64,000 bases of DNA from Nyssa sinensis (Eukaryota; Streptophyta; Magnoliopsida; Cornales; Nyssaceae), in contig CM018038.1 in assembly GCA_008638375.1 (NCBI GenBank), forward strand, positions 29,176,753 to 29,240,752. The letters are read 5' to 3'. Shown one piece after another: positions 45,805-59,046 of the stretch; the stretch's first letter is position 1, and each line of letters begins with the position of its first letter. A program made the position numbers and the translations under genes. A model generated the notes under the pieces. It searched no databases. It saw only the letters and a list, made by a program, of their open reading frames with translations, and had not been told where the DNA came from.

Positions 45805-47993
45805 AACTTAGTTTTTCACTGGATATAACACTTTTCACTTTAGATTAACCACATTAGAGTGCTGATGCAAACTTTTGATGGTGTATCAAGTGCTAAATTC
45901 TTAATAGTGTATCAGGTGATAAAACTCATAACCTACATTCGGTGTAATTAAGTTATGAATTGGGTTTGCATTAGATTAGTTGCAGTAGGTTTATGATGCT
46001 TGTAACCCTTACAAGTTATTTGCCAAATTAGACCACATTATATCTTAGTACTAATCTTGCTCAGTCAAAATTTCTTTGTAGATGATTGGGGCTCCACTTT
46101 GTTTAAGTGCAAATTCTAGTTATCGTGTGTGCAATTGTAGTACGTGAGATACCAATGTAAAGTAAAACAGTACACAATAGGCACACAAGATTTTTATTGA
46201 CGAGGAAACCACCACAGATTAATCGTATCTGTGTTGAAAAACCCCGGGACGCTTACCAGATGCTAGGAATCCACTAGAAGAATATTTGAAAGATACAGAT
46301 AGTACCAAATAAACAAACCCTAATACCTCAACTCTGTTCACTATTCTGAAGATTTCTTAATCTCGAATTCTCAAGCTTTTTTCAATATCTCCACCGTCTC
46401 GTATCCACGAATGGTCTCATAACACAACTCTGAATGTCCACGAGCCTCGAACTCCTCCGATTGCACTGATCTGGAACTCCACCAGATTGTACTACGTCGA
46501 TCAATTTAGAATGATGATCAAGGTTCTTGTAGACTAAGGCATGTGATAGGTTATGAATTCCATGCATTTTTTGGTATGAGCATAAAACCCTAGACTAAGT
46601 AGCCCTAAAAAGTTATCTTTCAAAAACTTTCATTTTCCTTTTATATGTCCATAAAATAGGTAAAAAATGACTTGAAAATAAAAGTCTGAAAACTGTTGTT
46701 TGCCAAGGCTCGCTTGAGCGGGCTAGCTAGCGAGCACTCACTTAAGTTCGCTTGAGCAGACTCAAGCTCATTCGAGTAAGATTCACTCTAACGAGGTAGC
46801 TAGCGAGCTCTAGCGAATAATACACTGGACATCGCTCGAGCGGAAGAGACCTCGCTCGAGCGAACATCTTAGCGAACTCTTCACTAGAATTTGCTCGAGT
46901 GTTGAGGGAGCGTGCTCGAGCGAGCTCCAGAGACATGCATGCTTAAGAAAATACAAAGGGTTTTTGAAAAACAAATTTTTGAAGGAAAAGTATATACTCA
47001 ACAATTTATATGATTTCCTAAAACACTAACATTTAATAATCGAGACATTATATACATGTATGTGAGTGTGTGCAGGCCTTAGTCAACAAGTTCATTACCT
47101 GTCAAAAGCAAATGAAGCTCCACCACAATCATAGATGTGCCATAGAATTGCTGAAGCTCTAAGAATAACTTGAGGACATTCTAACTAAACTAATGAATTG
47201 AATACAACTCAAGATATTTTGTCAAACAAATATGCCAACACACTTAGTCTACCAGACCTAACAAACTCCCCTTTTGGCAATTTGTGACAAATCTCTCTAA
47301 AAACATATACATGGATGCAAAACACAAAACCCAAGTGAAACCCCCCAAAAACCTAAAAGAAAGGGAATTACATAATTTGCTTCAATGATAACCATGAATA
47401 CACAAAATTTCTCTAGAGATAGAGTAAAGATGATCTTGTTTAACCTATAAAACAAACAAAAGCTATACCCCAAGAAAAGTATCGAGTGGAAAAAAAATGA
47501 TTATCGACAACAGGATATAAAAATAGCAAGGGCGTAAAAAATTTGTAAGCTTGCATGCATTCTCACTATAACTCCCCCTCAATAGCATAAACAAATAGAA
47601 AGCAAGAATGCATGTCAACACTCCCTCTCAATCACATCTCTCCTTTTTGTCACGATGACAAAGGCATGTGAATAATAGACATGTAACATAAAGGATAAAT
47701 GTCTATACATCAACTAAAGTAATAGGTCCACAACCAAACATCATAGGAATCCAAAAGTAGATAATACCAAAAGGGAGATAATGTATCTAATACAAAGCAA
47801 CCTTACTGCATAACACTTAAGAAAATCACTCATCATCAAATTGGTCCTTTAAACGAGTAGCCAAACGTTGAATATCATTAGTTGTCTGCTGTTAATGTGC
47901 CTACATCTGTGCCTGCTGGCGAGACATGTGGTTGAGCAATTGTTGTTGTTGCTGATCAAGAGCTCCGTGGAAAGGAAGGAAGAAATCAGTCAT
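45805..47993 (-). mobile_element. Degenerate LTR retroelement remains
   Basis: Contains a GCTCGAGCGA minisatellite, a CTCCCCTTTTGGCAATTTGTGAC block (47268 on) typical of minus-strand plant copia elements upstream of extra ORFs, and at its right end a minus-strand frame MTDFFLPFHGALDQQQQQLL then NHMSRQQAQ (47990-47930). A matching frame LDVDDFLMDDIEGI resumes beyond the next element, at 52998-52952. No intact ORF. Confidence 0.5.
46690..46935. repeat. Palindrome-rich minisatellite (GCTCGAGCG)
   Basis: At least seven copies of CGCTCGAGCGA or variants (CGCTTGAGCGG), each itself a near-perfect palindrome, and GCTAGCTAGCGAGC blocks. Confidence 0.85.
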
Positions 47994-50900
47994 TGTCACG
48001 CCCCAAATTTTCACGAACTCGGGGAGTGAGGGAAATAAATTAAATAAAAGTAAATGGAAGATAATCTAATAGATTCCATTAAATAGGTATTCATTTTCAT
48101 CAATATGTAATAGGTAAGGTACAATCAATACACATATTGTTCATGTCATTATGGGCTTAAGCCCTTACATTGCAAAATCTGCCCCAAGGGCCAATTACAA
48201 TTCCAAGTCCCCTTCCCTTTCTTTTTTTAAGATCTCGTCAAGTCTCATGTAGCAGGGGTGTCATCTGTAATATGGTATCCCACAAATGGGTCAGCTCAAC
48301 TGCTGGTATAATATAATGCTAATGCAAGGAACAAAATTAAGGCGTGGCATGTGCAAGTGTACAGTTATATCTACATGTCATCCAATTCATCCATACCATG
48401 TACTGACAAAACTCATAACCCATTCATACAACTCTAGACCACATCTATGAATTTCTTAATGTGATGTCATGAAAATATGCATGACACACCCATGCAACTC
48501 TATGCCACACCCATGTCTCGTTTTCGGAACACATCCGATGGAACCTGAGTACCAACATCCGTTCACGGAACACATCCGTTGGATTTTGGGCACCAATGCA
48601 ATGGCCAATTTTGGGTTTTTCATCACAGGATCTACACCCTCATAATGCATAGCACCACGTGCTTAACACACACTATGCTTTCAAGAATCACACCATGCTA
48701 ATATGCCTTGATTCAACCATGCAATAATGTAGTCTCACTGAAACATTCTATTCACACAAGAAGCATGCTTTAAACTATGCATTATACAAAAATCCATTTC
48801 TCATGTGTGTATGTCATACACATTTCATTTAAATACATACTCAAGTTACTATATTCACAATCTCAACAATACTCAAGGAATACATATCACATATTGTGCC
48901 AACACATGGAACATACATATAATCATGGTTCACGTTCATCACTTAACCAAACTCCTAAGGAAATAACAAAGAACACATAAACACATAAACAATCGAATAA
49001 ACATATGAATCATGGAAATCATTCATAAACTTAATTCTATTTCTTACTTACCAAAATATCATACCTGATGTGTTGATCTCAACCCTAGGAAACCGTGCCC
49101 GCGGTGTAGCTGAATTAATCAATGAGTATGCAGGTCCTTTTTACTATCTCCAACTGGAAGGTCTAGACTGCCTTCTTCTTGCCCTTTGGTGTTCCTAAAA
49201 TCATTGTGACACAGCTTAGTCTATCTCTACTTGAATTATGCTATTCATCAAATTTTATGTTTTTATATTATGAGTTCCTATTTTACTAGAATAAACTCTA
49301 CCATTGGGTCCGGAACGTCGAACAAAGTCGATTTAGGCTTTTGCGGAATTCAATTCGAGAATTTGCACTAAAAAGGGTAAAAGGGTAATTTTGTCATTCT
49401 TGCCCCGGACCCTATCGTGGTCCTCAGAATGTTCCATATATCTTTTATATAATTTTCTAAGTCTTTTGGACTTCATTTGGTATCTACTTTTGATCATCGG
49501 GACACATCGATCATTTCTTATTTTATACATTGACTGTTCTGGAGTCTTAATTGTGCTTAGGATAATTTATTAGATCAGATTGGCCTTTATTTGGCCTCTA
49601 CTTTGTACTTACCATGCTCAGGGGTATTTTGGTCTTTCACTCTTTCATGTATCGCATTGTTCGGTGCTTCATTTGCTAGTATGGACTCCACCGTTGAGTC
49701 CAGAATGTCCGACATAATTAAAATGGACTATCTTTTATGTTTATTTGGCCCTAGGTATCATTAGGGGTATTACAGTCATTTATCATTCGCGTGTTTTTAT
49801 TTTTCGGGACTTAATTTCCTAAATCGGACACTACCATTGAGTCCGGAATGCCCGAATTAGTAGAAATACACTATTCATTTATTTATTTTGGGCTTCGTTT
49901 GACTTATTTAATGTCCAAGGGTAAAATAGTAATTTTTTCTAATTAATAAAATAATTAAATAAATTATTTTATTATTTTATTATTTTCCAGGGGTGTATTT
50001 GAATTTATTTTCCAAGATTTGGGTCACAACAAAATTCATCAACAGTTGGGGGTCAAACCGTAATTTAATAGAAAGTCTTGGGGTTATAAACTAATTTCAG
50101 AAAAGTTTGGGTTCAAAACAGAATTTCAGAAAAAGGGTTCAGAACCGTCCGGTTTTAGGGTTCAATCAGTTGAACCCGTCCAAAACCCCTAAAAATCATC
50201 CGGTTCCCTTCCTGTCACTACATCATGCTGATGTCACGATGACATCAGCTTCATTAAATAAAACGGCAACGTTTTGTTTAAGTTGATATCCGTTTGAAAC
50301 GATCAGGATCCAAACCACTTTTTGACCCGATACCCGACCCAATGCCAACCCGAACAGTGTTGTCTTCCCTAACGGGGTCGACACTGTTCACCTCCAAACC
50401 CTAGTTTTTGCAGCCTAATTTCGTGACATTTAAAGAGCCCATCAGCTCTGTTTTCTTCTCTAAAGGCTTTCTAAAACCCTGAGGAAGGTTTTTTCATTGG
50501 TTTGGGGGTTCGGATTGAGTTCAACACCTCTCTTGGAGATTTGGTGACCGCACCTGCAACTCAGTCATACTCACTCATTTCTGACTCAAAACTCGTGGGG
50601 TTTTTCCTATTGTGATCTATTCATCATGGGGTTCAAGCCCCCACTCTAAAAACTAGGTTTTAGATCAAGTTTTGGAAGTTCTACCTAAAAACCGAAACCT
50701 GAATTTTATGATTTGGTGACTTATCCATGGGCTTTGTGATCGCATACAACTATTTTCCTAACCCTCACAAGACCTACTTTAAGCCCCAATAAGCCAAACC
50801 TAGTTTAGCCTCGGTTGGTTCAGACCCACTGTTGTAAAGGTCCTTTAATGGCGGTTAGGGTCTGGGGCGGTTTCTAAGTCCCCAAGGTCCTCTATTTGGC

Positions 50901-51143
50901 TTCTAATATATTTATATTATCCTAATAGGGCCATGTATGCACCAGGAAAGCTCAAACAATTTACTAACATGTATAAATTTTAGAGTGAGAAACAAAGTGG
51001 GTTGGTGGTTTTTTACCTCAACAATGGCACCTCCCTCTCCTTGCTTTGCTTTTTGAACTTCCCAAATCTCCCAGCCTTCCCTTCTTAGGTTCTTGCTTTC
51101 TCTTAAGTCACACACACGTACATATCTATATACATACAACCGC

Positions 51144-51530
51144 CCCTATCTCTCTCTCTCTCTCTCTCTCTCTTATTTCTCCCTCTCTCTCTACCTCAGA
51201 CCTGCACACTACTCAACCCCCACCTGCTTTGTACACTCACACACTCTTCCCACCCCTGCACTCACACAATCACACGCCACCTAATAGATATATATATATG
51301 TATGTATGTATATATTATATTAAACACACACCACACACACCCACAGTATACTACATACACACACAGGCATGCTGCTGCACACACACACACACACACACAC
51401 ACACTTAGGGGCACATATGTACATAAACACTTACACTAAATCATACATATACACAATACTTCTTATATATATATATATATGCACATATACATAGATAACG
51501 CACATATTATACATGTATATATATATATAT
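51144..51530. repeat. Microsatellite cluster (CT)n, (CA)n, (TA)n
   Basis: (CT)n 51149-51174, (CA)n 51376-51402, (TA)n 51465-51480 and 51513-51530. The open frames through it are low-complexity shadows. Confidence 0.9.
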
Positions 51531-51779
51531 ACATATCTACTTAATCATACACACATTTACATGTAAAAAAAAATTATTCCAAAAAAAAAAAAAAAATTCA
51601 GACTTCTACAGTCATGATCACTAAACTGTTTTTCTTACTAATCTCTAAACTGTTTTGACTAAAGGCTAAATATGAAACTCTTATTTGAATAATTGAGATT
51701 GCTATTGATGTTATTGATTTTGAATATGATTTTGATATTTTGAATGAAACACCCTTCTATGATTGGTCATTATTGAATA

Positions 51780-51955
51780 GATTGTGACCTTATTGAACCC
51801 TAACCACGGGTCATATTGGTGGTACTATTGAATTTGATCTCAGTCAGTAAGGTTCTAATTTGCTGGCCATTGAACCCTAACCATTGGGTATATTGGTGGT
51901 ACTATTGAATTTGATCTCAGTCAGTGAGGTTCTAATTTGCTGGTCATAGAAGTGA
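51780..51955. repeat. Two-copy tandem repeat, about 83 bp
   Basis: GAACCCTAACCA, TATTGGTGGTACTATTGAAT and GATCTCAGTCAGT..GGTTC occur twice in the same order. Confidence 0.88.
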
Positions 51956-52009
51956 AATTTTAATGATTTGAACTTTTATGAATATTGAATGTGAACTATG
52001 ATTGAACTT

Positions 52010-52330
52010 TGAATCATCGAACTAAGAACTATTGAACTACGATTTTGATTATCAAACTATGAAATTATTATCGAACTATGTTACCGAACTATGAAGTTGA
52101 TTTGACTGTGGCTTTTGATATTGAAAACAACTTTGAACCGTAACTATGATCGAGTTACAATATTAGACTATGATGTTGATTTGAATATGACTATTGATAT
52201 TGAAAACGACTTTGAATTGTAACTATGATCGAGTTACAATATTGTACTATGATGTTAATTTGACTATGACTATTGATATTGAAAACGACTTTGAACCATG
52301 TTTGAATTATAATACTAATCATCATTATCA
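52010..52330. repeat. Tandem repeat, about 80 bp, three copies
   Basis: ATTGATATTGAAAACGACTT and GTAACTATGATCGAGTTACA blocks recur (52108, 52192, 52273). Preceded by shorter CGAACTATGA units. Confidence 0.85.
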
Positions 52331-52951
52331 AATTATGTTATTGGATCATTATTATGATTGTGCTATGTTATCGATTTTGATTTACAATTGTGATTGAACT
52401 GAGATTTTTTGAAAATGACTTTTATGTTATTTTCTGATTTGTTGTACTTTGATATGATGTATTCTAATTCCATATGAGTATAGACATTTCAGAATGTACT
52501 ACCTAGTAGTTTTGAAACCCTTGGGCATGTTATGGAATACTCACGAGCTGTTGAGCTCATACGGATTTTCATCCAATACATTTCAGGTAACGATATTGGC
52601 AAGGAAATAGCAAGTTTAGTCAGGATAGTCGAAAGCTCATAACTATTAACCTTTTTGTATTAAGATTTTGTTAGACATAATTTAGTTACTTTTGGTAAGT
52701 GTGGAATGTATATCGAATATGACATCAATAAATTTTGAGGATTTATATTATATATTTTTGTGGTTATTATGGAATATATATGAATGACTGATGTTGAATG
52801 GTATATTGACGCTTCCACAATAGAAAAGAATTTACTCCGTTACGTTTGATTGATTGGAAATGAGAAAAGTATTGTGATAATTGAAAAAGGCTTCGGTGGC
52901 CGATCACAAACCCCTAATCCGCATAGGCCAGGTAGGTTCCGGGTCGTGACA

Positions 52952-54640
52952 GGGAATGCCCTCAATATCATCCATAAGGAAGTCATCCACATCAAGAGGT
53001 ACCACTTACTGACCCTGCCGAAGATGACTCCACAATTGAGAGCAAGTAGCTTCTTAAAAATCTAAGTAGAGGACGAACTATCTCATCTGTGTGAAGAAGG
53101 GGTACAAAATGATACGTATAGAGCTTGAGTAATCACAATCCCGAATGGAAAAGCAACATTTTGTGAATGACATGATTAAGTTTTTAAATTTTTTTGTTCT
53201 TTTGAATTATTGAACATTTATGTAGTAACAATTAATTTTTATGAAATCAAATTTGATTTTATAAGTGCCCCTACTGAGAAAAAATCCTAACTCCGCCCTT
53301 GGTATCACTCTCTCATAAAGGTGGGACCCACCACCTATGAGGCCCAAAATGTGACCCACCAGTATGTCCTATCTTCGTGAGAGGGCGGTATACAAGGTGG
53401 TACAAGAGAGGTGGCACATCTAGTATTTTTCGTTTTAAAAATTCAAGAAACAAAATATGAAATGTGAAAATGATGAAAATAAAATGCCACCAAACCTTAG
53501 TATCTATTAGGAACAAGTTTCAAACTTACATTGTATTAAGAGAGAAAGACAGAGCGATAGAAAGAGTTCAGTAAAAAGTTCTCACCGTGAGACTTTTGCT
53601 TAGATTTGAGTATTCATGTGGGTATTGCATAATACTCAAATTTGAGCATGGTATCACCTAACGAGACCTTTCCACTGAACTTTTTTTTTTTGAGAGAGAG
53701 AGAGAGAGAGAGAGAGGAAAATGTAAGAAAATCTAGGCTTCAAGTTGATGTAAAATATCAAAATAGTTGCAAGAACGCCACTGCAATAGATGTATGCTTC
53801 GAGGCGTGTATGCAACAGTTTCCTAAAATTAGTATTTGCCCCCACCAGATTCTGAAACTAGTACGCAATGGGTTATCTATAAATCTGATGTCACAATACA
53901 ATGAAGCCAGAAAGAACGTATGAAAGTTTTGTATTTGAAGGCAGACTTAGAATGATCCCCTGGAAAAACTAAGGCCAATGCAGGAATTCTGTTACTATAG
54001 TTTAAAAGAATCTTTTAGTAATTTATTGAAAAATGAAAGGAACAGTGTGTAGTAATAGGTATTGATTGCAGTAAGAATGCAGGAGAGGAGAAGAAATTGT
54101 GTATGAATTCGTAGCCTAACAGTGTGTGTATATATAGGTTTCCTGAAGCCTTTTCATGAATGGGTGATAGTTGTTCAAACAAGCAACAAGTGCCTGTTCA
54201 TTTGAACTGGTGCCTATTTGTTTAAACTGGCGGTCGTTCATTTGAACAGATGACTGTTTATTTAAAATCTAGAATGGGTCACACCATTTATTCAAATGGG
54301 TGTCTGATAATTGTAACGGGTCACAAAAATTTGATGTTAATTAAGAACCCGACCCGTAGTGTGGCGAAGTGCGCTATCTAAGCGTATGCAGCCACACAGC
54401 CCGTTTCCAACCCGATTCTATGGTGTAATTCATTGGTTAAGAAATAAAGACTTCTATCACTTAAGAACTTAAATAATTCAAAAGCCACTTTCTACTCGTT
54501 CCTTATTTTGAAAAATCCCCAACAAAAAAGATGAAACAAAAACATTATCAAATTGACCGTTAGCATACATTAGGATCCCAAAAAGAATGGAAAGGACAAC
54601 AATTATTTTGGCTTAGTGACGTTGTGTGATCAGCATGTAG
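52952..54640. other. Non-coding flank between retroelements and receptor kinase gene
   Basis: 52952-53060 finishes the interrupted minus-strand retroelement frame. The rest has a (GA)n run (53692-53717), repeated TTCATTTGAAC pieces (54170-54300) and no recognisable gene. ORFs at 53642-53923 and 53313-53516 are not supported. Confidence 0.5.
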
Positions 54641-54796
54641 CCGATTATGTGAGTTAGTGTAATGACCATGTATCAGACTTATTGTTTAGGCATTTCTTGT
54701 CATTGTCCAAAGCTTGAGACAACCTACAACAAGGGAGTGAAAATGTTGAGGAAATTGAACATTTGATATCTCCATGACCCACAAAAAAAAAAGATA

Positions 54797-57700
54797 TCAA
54801 TTTAACAATTGTCCTATTGTAATCATGCAGAATGTAGACGGCAAAGGTGGCCTTTGTTTTGATAGTTCCAGAGAAACTTGGCGCATGGTTGGCCGAGATT
54901 GTGGATTGACTTGCAAGCATGCAAATGCAAGTTTCACCACAAAGATAACTTCCTCTATGATTTCATTCACAGGAGGTGGGAGGCGTTGGTCCACCACATC
55001 CTTCATCGTTAAGCATTGGGCAGTGGATGTTGATGATAGAGATGATGGTGATAAGAGAGACGAGATGAGATCGCCTGGGTGTCGACCCATTATTACTTCT
55101 AACATTAGCACTCCAGAGCTATAAACATCGCATCGCTCATTCACCTCCATTGTGTAAGCAAGCTCTGCCAAAAGCATTAAAAAGAAGGAAGAAAATGAAA
55201 AGAAAATTAGGGGAAAAAAATTGCCCATGCTTTATTTTCAAACAATTAATGATCAAGCATCCTTATCTAGTAATAATGTTGGAATTAATTTTAAATTTAG
55301 AAATTAAAATTTCTAGAAAAGTCATTTAAGTTTTTGATGTTTCAATAAGTGTGCCTGTTAGTTTTACTATGTTGCTGTTAGTATTTCTAGAAGATGGTTA
55401 GTGTTTCAAAGCAAGTCTAGAATAATCTATGTATTCATATATTTTGAAGTCTATTGTGTCATTATATGCAGCCCCAAAAAGGCCATAGAGGCCAATTGTA
55501 AAATCTCCCAGTTATGAATGAATATATTTTGTAATGTTCAAATCAAAGAATTCAACATGGTTTCAGAGCATCAGAAATTTTAACGACTACAAGTTCATTA
55601 AATCAACTACTTTTTGCCCCTATTGCATTTTTCTCAAGAGATCTATAAGATTCTTAGTCAAGTTATAGATTCAATTGTTTTCACATATTTTGTTGTAATG
55701 GCCAAGGAGTCAAGGACCAATCTAAAGTATGCACAAATTAAAGAAAAATGAAAGAAGGATCCAGTTTTTCAATTAGATGAGGCTAAATACACTCCCATTG
55801 AAGCCTATTTATCCTCATGTACTCCCACTCATACGCAAATGAATTGGAGTGCAAGAGGATAGAAGGTGCTCACCTTTTCAATTTGAAAGTTTTAAAATTG
55901 GAGATGGTTCCCTAATGCACCCAATGTGATAAAGTTCAACAAAGAGAGATGAAAACAGGAATAGAATTGGGAACAAGAAATGGACTAAAATGTACAATAT
56001 GTCTCATAGCTCACCATCATATTTTCCTGGTATAGTTTGTCCAAGTTGCTAATCTAGTAGAAGGCATGATTGGCAATTTAGATGGACTTTATAAGGGTGA
56101 ATTGGAGATAAAAGTCAAGAAAATAGAAATGGACCTGGAGCTGAATAACCGAAGGTGCCTGCAAATGAAGTCCAATTGGATGAATCAGGCTTTAAGAGCC
56201 TAGCAGTGCCAAAATCAGAGATGCGAGCCACATATTCTGAATCTAGCAAAATATTCTTGCTCGATATGTCTCGATGAATTATGGAAGGTGAACAATCGTA
56301 GTGCATATAAGACAAAGCATTTGCTATATCTTTAACAATATTAACCCTCTTAGTCCATTCGAACCTTGCTGCTTGTTCCTCATTGCTTAGTATCTTTTCC
56401 AAGCTTCCCCCTTTCAAGAACTCATAAACCAAAAATGAGTGTCGTGCATGTGAACAAAAGCCATAAAGCTTCACAATATTTCGGTGTCGTAATCTTGTCA
56501 ATGCATCGATCTCACTTGTAAAAACTTTTACATTAGCCAACTCACCATCTGATGACGCTTGAAGTTTCTTCACAGCAATTACCTGACCATTTGGCATCTC
56601 AGCTTTATAAACAGTTCCATATCCTCCTTCTCCAATGCAATGTTCGGAGCTGAAGTCCTCTGTTGCTTCAATGATGTTTTCATACACCATTCTGCCATCA
56701 TAACTCCATATCGCAAAAACATTTTCATTATTTGCTCCACTTGGTTTATTGTTTATGTCCTTTACCCTTGGGCAAAGAACATAATAGATGCAGAAAATCA
56801 TGAATGAAAGAAGCAAAACACCTGCTAGAGGAACTATGATCAAAACCACAACGTTTTTGCTCCTTTTCTCATTAGTCTGATTGCTCACCATAAGAGGGCA
56901 AGCCCTCAAACCAGAGGCAATGCCACACAAACCTTTATTATTTCTCAGTGATTCAAATGGTGCCTTTTGAAAGGCTTTGTTGTTTGGAAGAGGACCCTGC
57001 AGCTGATTGTAGGAGATATTGACAGAAGTCAAACTTAACATTCCATCAAATGTGAATGGGATGGAACCAGAGAGCTCATTACGAGAAAGATTCAGTGTTT
57101 CTAACCTTTGCAATTCTCCAAATTGCTGTGGTATCTTACTTATCAACAGATTCTGACTAAGATCAAGACTTTCAAGAGAGTGTAGATTGCCTATTTCAGA
57201 CGGAATGCCTTCCCCAAGCATATTTTTGCTCAAATTCAAGTTCAATAGCTTCACACAATCCATTAGTTGTTTTGGAATGGAGCTGTTTAGATTGTTTGCT
57301 GCCAAGTTAAGATGTGCCAGGTTAGACAGCTTGCCAATTTCTGAAGGAATGTTGCCTGAAAGTTTGTTTTCATTCAAAGAAAGAGTGATCAATAAATTTA
57401 ACCTTCCCAAGTTCTTTGGAATCTCTCTGACTAGATGATTTGAAGAGACGTCAAGTATGCGTAGCTGAGTTGCTTCCCCAAGCTCAAGTGGTATTACACC
57501 AGAAATATTATTGTTGGAGATTTTTAAGCTAGTCAAATTATGGAATTGGCCCCACTTATAAGATAACTCACCAAAAAACTTATTATGACTCAAATCAATA
57601 TAATCCAAGTTTGGGTATATGCCAAAATCTTCTGATATATTTCCTGAAAGTTGATTTCCATCAAGCCTGACTCTGTATAAACTGGTGCAATTTTTCAAGC

Positions 57701-58893
57701 TTCTTGGGATGGTACCTATGAGATTGTTTTTGCAGGCACAAAAATTCTCAAGTACCCCACCAAGGCATATATTTTCTGGTAAATGACCAATGAGCTTGTT
57801 GTCACACAAGTGCAACTCTCTCAAATGAGTAAGATTATTCATCTCTTTGGGAATAGGGCCGGCGAGTTTGTTCGTAAACAATCTGAGCCTACTCAGGGAT
57901 TTTAGCTTTCCTAATTCTAGAGGATTGGAGCCAGATAATTGATTTTCGTTCAGATATAACACGTTGAGCCTTGTCAAGTTTCCAATAGCAGAAGGAATGC
58001 GTCCAGAAAGTTGGTTGTTAAAAGAGGCATAGCTTGGTTAAGTTGCTTAACTTCCCTATAGAGGTAGGGATTGAACCTGTGAAATTGTTTTGTGGCAGTC
58101 GGAGATCAATGAGAGACCTTAGCTTTCCAACTTCTTGAGGGATTGATCCAGAAAGCTTGTTTTTGGAAAGGTGTAGAATGGTTAACTTGCCCAAGTTCCC
58201 AATAGAAGTGGGGATTGAACCAGAAAGATTGTTGTCATGAAGGGATAGAAAGGTTAAGTTGTGCAGGTTCCCTATAGAAGCAGGGATTGAACCTGTGAGC
58301 TTGTTAGAATGCAAAGAGAGCTCAATAAGAGACCCCAGCATTCCTATTTCTTGGGGGATGGAACCAGTGATCTGATTGCTGAACATGTAGAAAATGCGAA
58401 GATTTGTCAATAGACTTATTTCAGATGGAATTGTTCCAGAGAGTTCATTGGCAGACAAGGCAAGATAGGTGACTCTAGAAAGGGCACTGATATGCGAGGG
58501 GATGGTGCCATAAAGTGAGTTGTTATGGAGATCAATGCTGAGGAGATGGGGGAAGGATGAGAAGTTAAGATCCTGAAGCATACCTTTTAAACCATAAGAT
58601 GTAATGTTTATACTGGATATGCTTCCAGCCTTGTCGCAACCAATTTCAATCCAATTACAAGGATTGCTTCCAGCCCACGATGACAAGAGAGATTGGCTTT
58701 GGTGGTCAAGACTGGCTTTCCACTTTAAAAGAGCCATTGCTTCCTTCTCTTCTACAGCTATCATCTTACTTGTTGCGGAAGCAGCAAAATCCACAAAACA
58801 GGAAGACAAAACCAATGCAAAAAAGATGAAAATGAACACAACTCGGAAAGAAACAATCTGGTTAGAGAGCGGTGCTTCTGCTAAGGACACCAT
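54797..58893 (-). CDS. LRR receptor-like kinase, MIK2-like, with a 1-bp frameshift
   Basis: Plasma-membrane receptor kinase of the LRR XI/XII-like MIK2 group, which senses peptide ligands. Exon 1 58893-56135, GT..AG intron 55165-56134, exon 2 55164-54797 (TGA stop). Leaving out one T in the TTTT at 58020-58023 gives 3126 bases, an exact 1041-residue protein. Order: signal peptide (1 to about 42), LRRNT_2 cap (ALLKWKASLDHQSQSLLSSW, CNWIEIGC), about 20 LRRs with LSGSIP motifs, transmembrane segment at about 679-706, kinase with GEGGYGTVYKA (754), lysine in VIAVKKL (775), HRDISSKN (873) and DFGTARL (893); then APE split by the intron and DVYSSGVLMLEVIMG. All catalytic residues are present. As read, the frameshift truncates the protein in the LRRs. 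It is either a real disabling change or a homopolymer sequencing error. Confidence 0.92.
55277..56090 (+). mobile_element. Copia 5' fragment (LTR, primer site, gag start) in kinase intron
   Basis: LTR-like 55277-55557 (TGTTGGAATT...TTCAACA) is directly followed by primer site TGGTTTCAGAGC (55558-55569). Then a gag-type start MAKESRTNLKYAQIKEK (from about 55698) and FQLDEAKYTPIEAYLSSC. Stops follow. No 3' LTR is seen before the intron ends. It accounts for most of the 970-bp intron, on the strand opposite the kinase. Confidence 0.78.
58020..58023 (-). other. Frameshift site in LRR kinase
   Basis: Minus strand CTCTTTTAACAACCAA: with three T the peptide reads LFNNQLSGRIP as in neighbouring repeats; with four T it stops at once. 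Confidence 0.85.
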
Positions 58894-58966
58894 TGTGGGT
58901 CTGTTACAACAAAGGAGCAATGGTTGGATATTGGAGGGATGAAGAACTTCAACTACATGGACACGG

Positions 58967-58974
58967 TATATATA
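58967..58974 (-). promoter_or_regulatory. TATA box of the LRR kinase gene
   Basis: TATATATA on the minus strand, about 74 bases upstream of the ATG at 58893, in the usual context ...CTATATATACCGTG. Confidence 0.65.
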
Positions 58975-59046
58975 GATAGTGCAATACATGTAATTGAACA
59001 TAAACTTAAAGACACCATGGGCTGCTCCACTGCCTAGAGAATTCTT

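Larger units (their letters stand above)
47994..52951 (+). mobile_element. Very long LTR-like element (TGTCACG..CGTGACA)
   Basis: Starts TGTCACGCCCCAAATTTTCA and ends GGTTCCGGGTCGTGACA, an LTR-like TG..CA pair. 4958 bp with no open frame of note. Interior has repeated phrases ACCGTTGAGTCCAGAATG / ACCATTGAGTCCGGAATG (about 49300-49860), microsatellites (51140-51410) and two tandem-repeat blocks. It interrupts a minus-strand frame that reads up to its two edges. No matching target duplication (GTCAT versus GGGAA). Could be a solo LTR, or two LTR pieces joined by deletion. Confidence 0.6.

Noticed and set aside
51046..51408. 120-codon plus-strand frame with Ser-Leu and Thr-His runs
   Set aside because: It is the translation of (CT)n and (CA)n microsatellites.
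47994..52951. A protein-coding gene region in this 5-kb stretch
   Set aside because: No frame longer than expected by chance outside microsatellites; ends and repeats point to LTR-type DNA.
56559..56807. Plus-strand frames inside the receptor kinase (also 57187-57438 and 58604-58942)
   Set aside because: Shadow frames opposite well-supported LRR and kinase codons.
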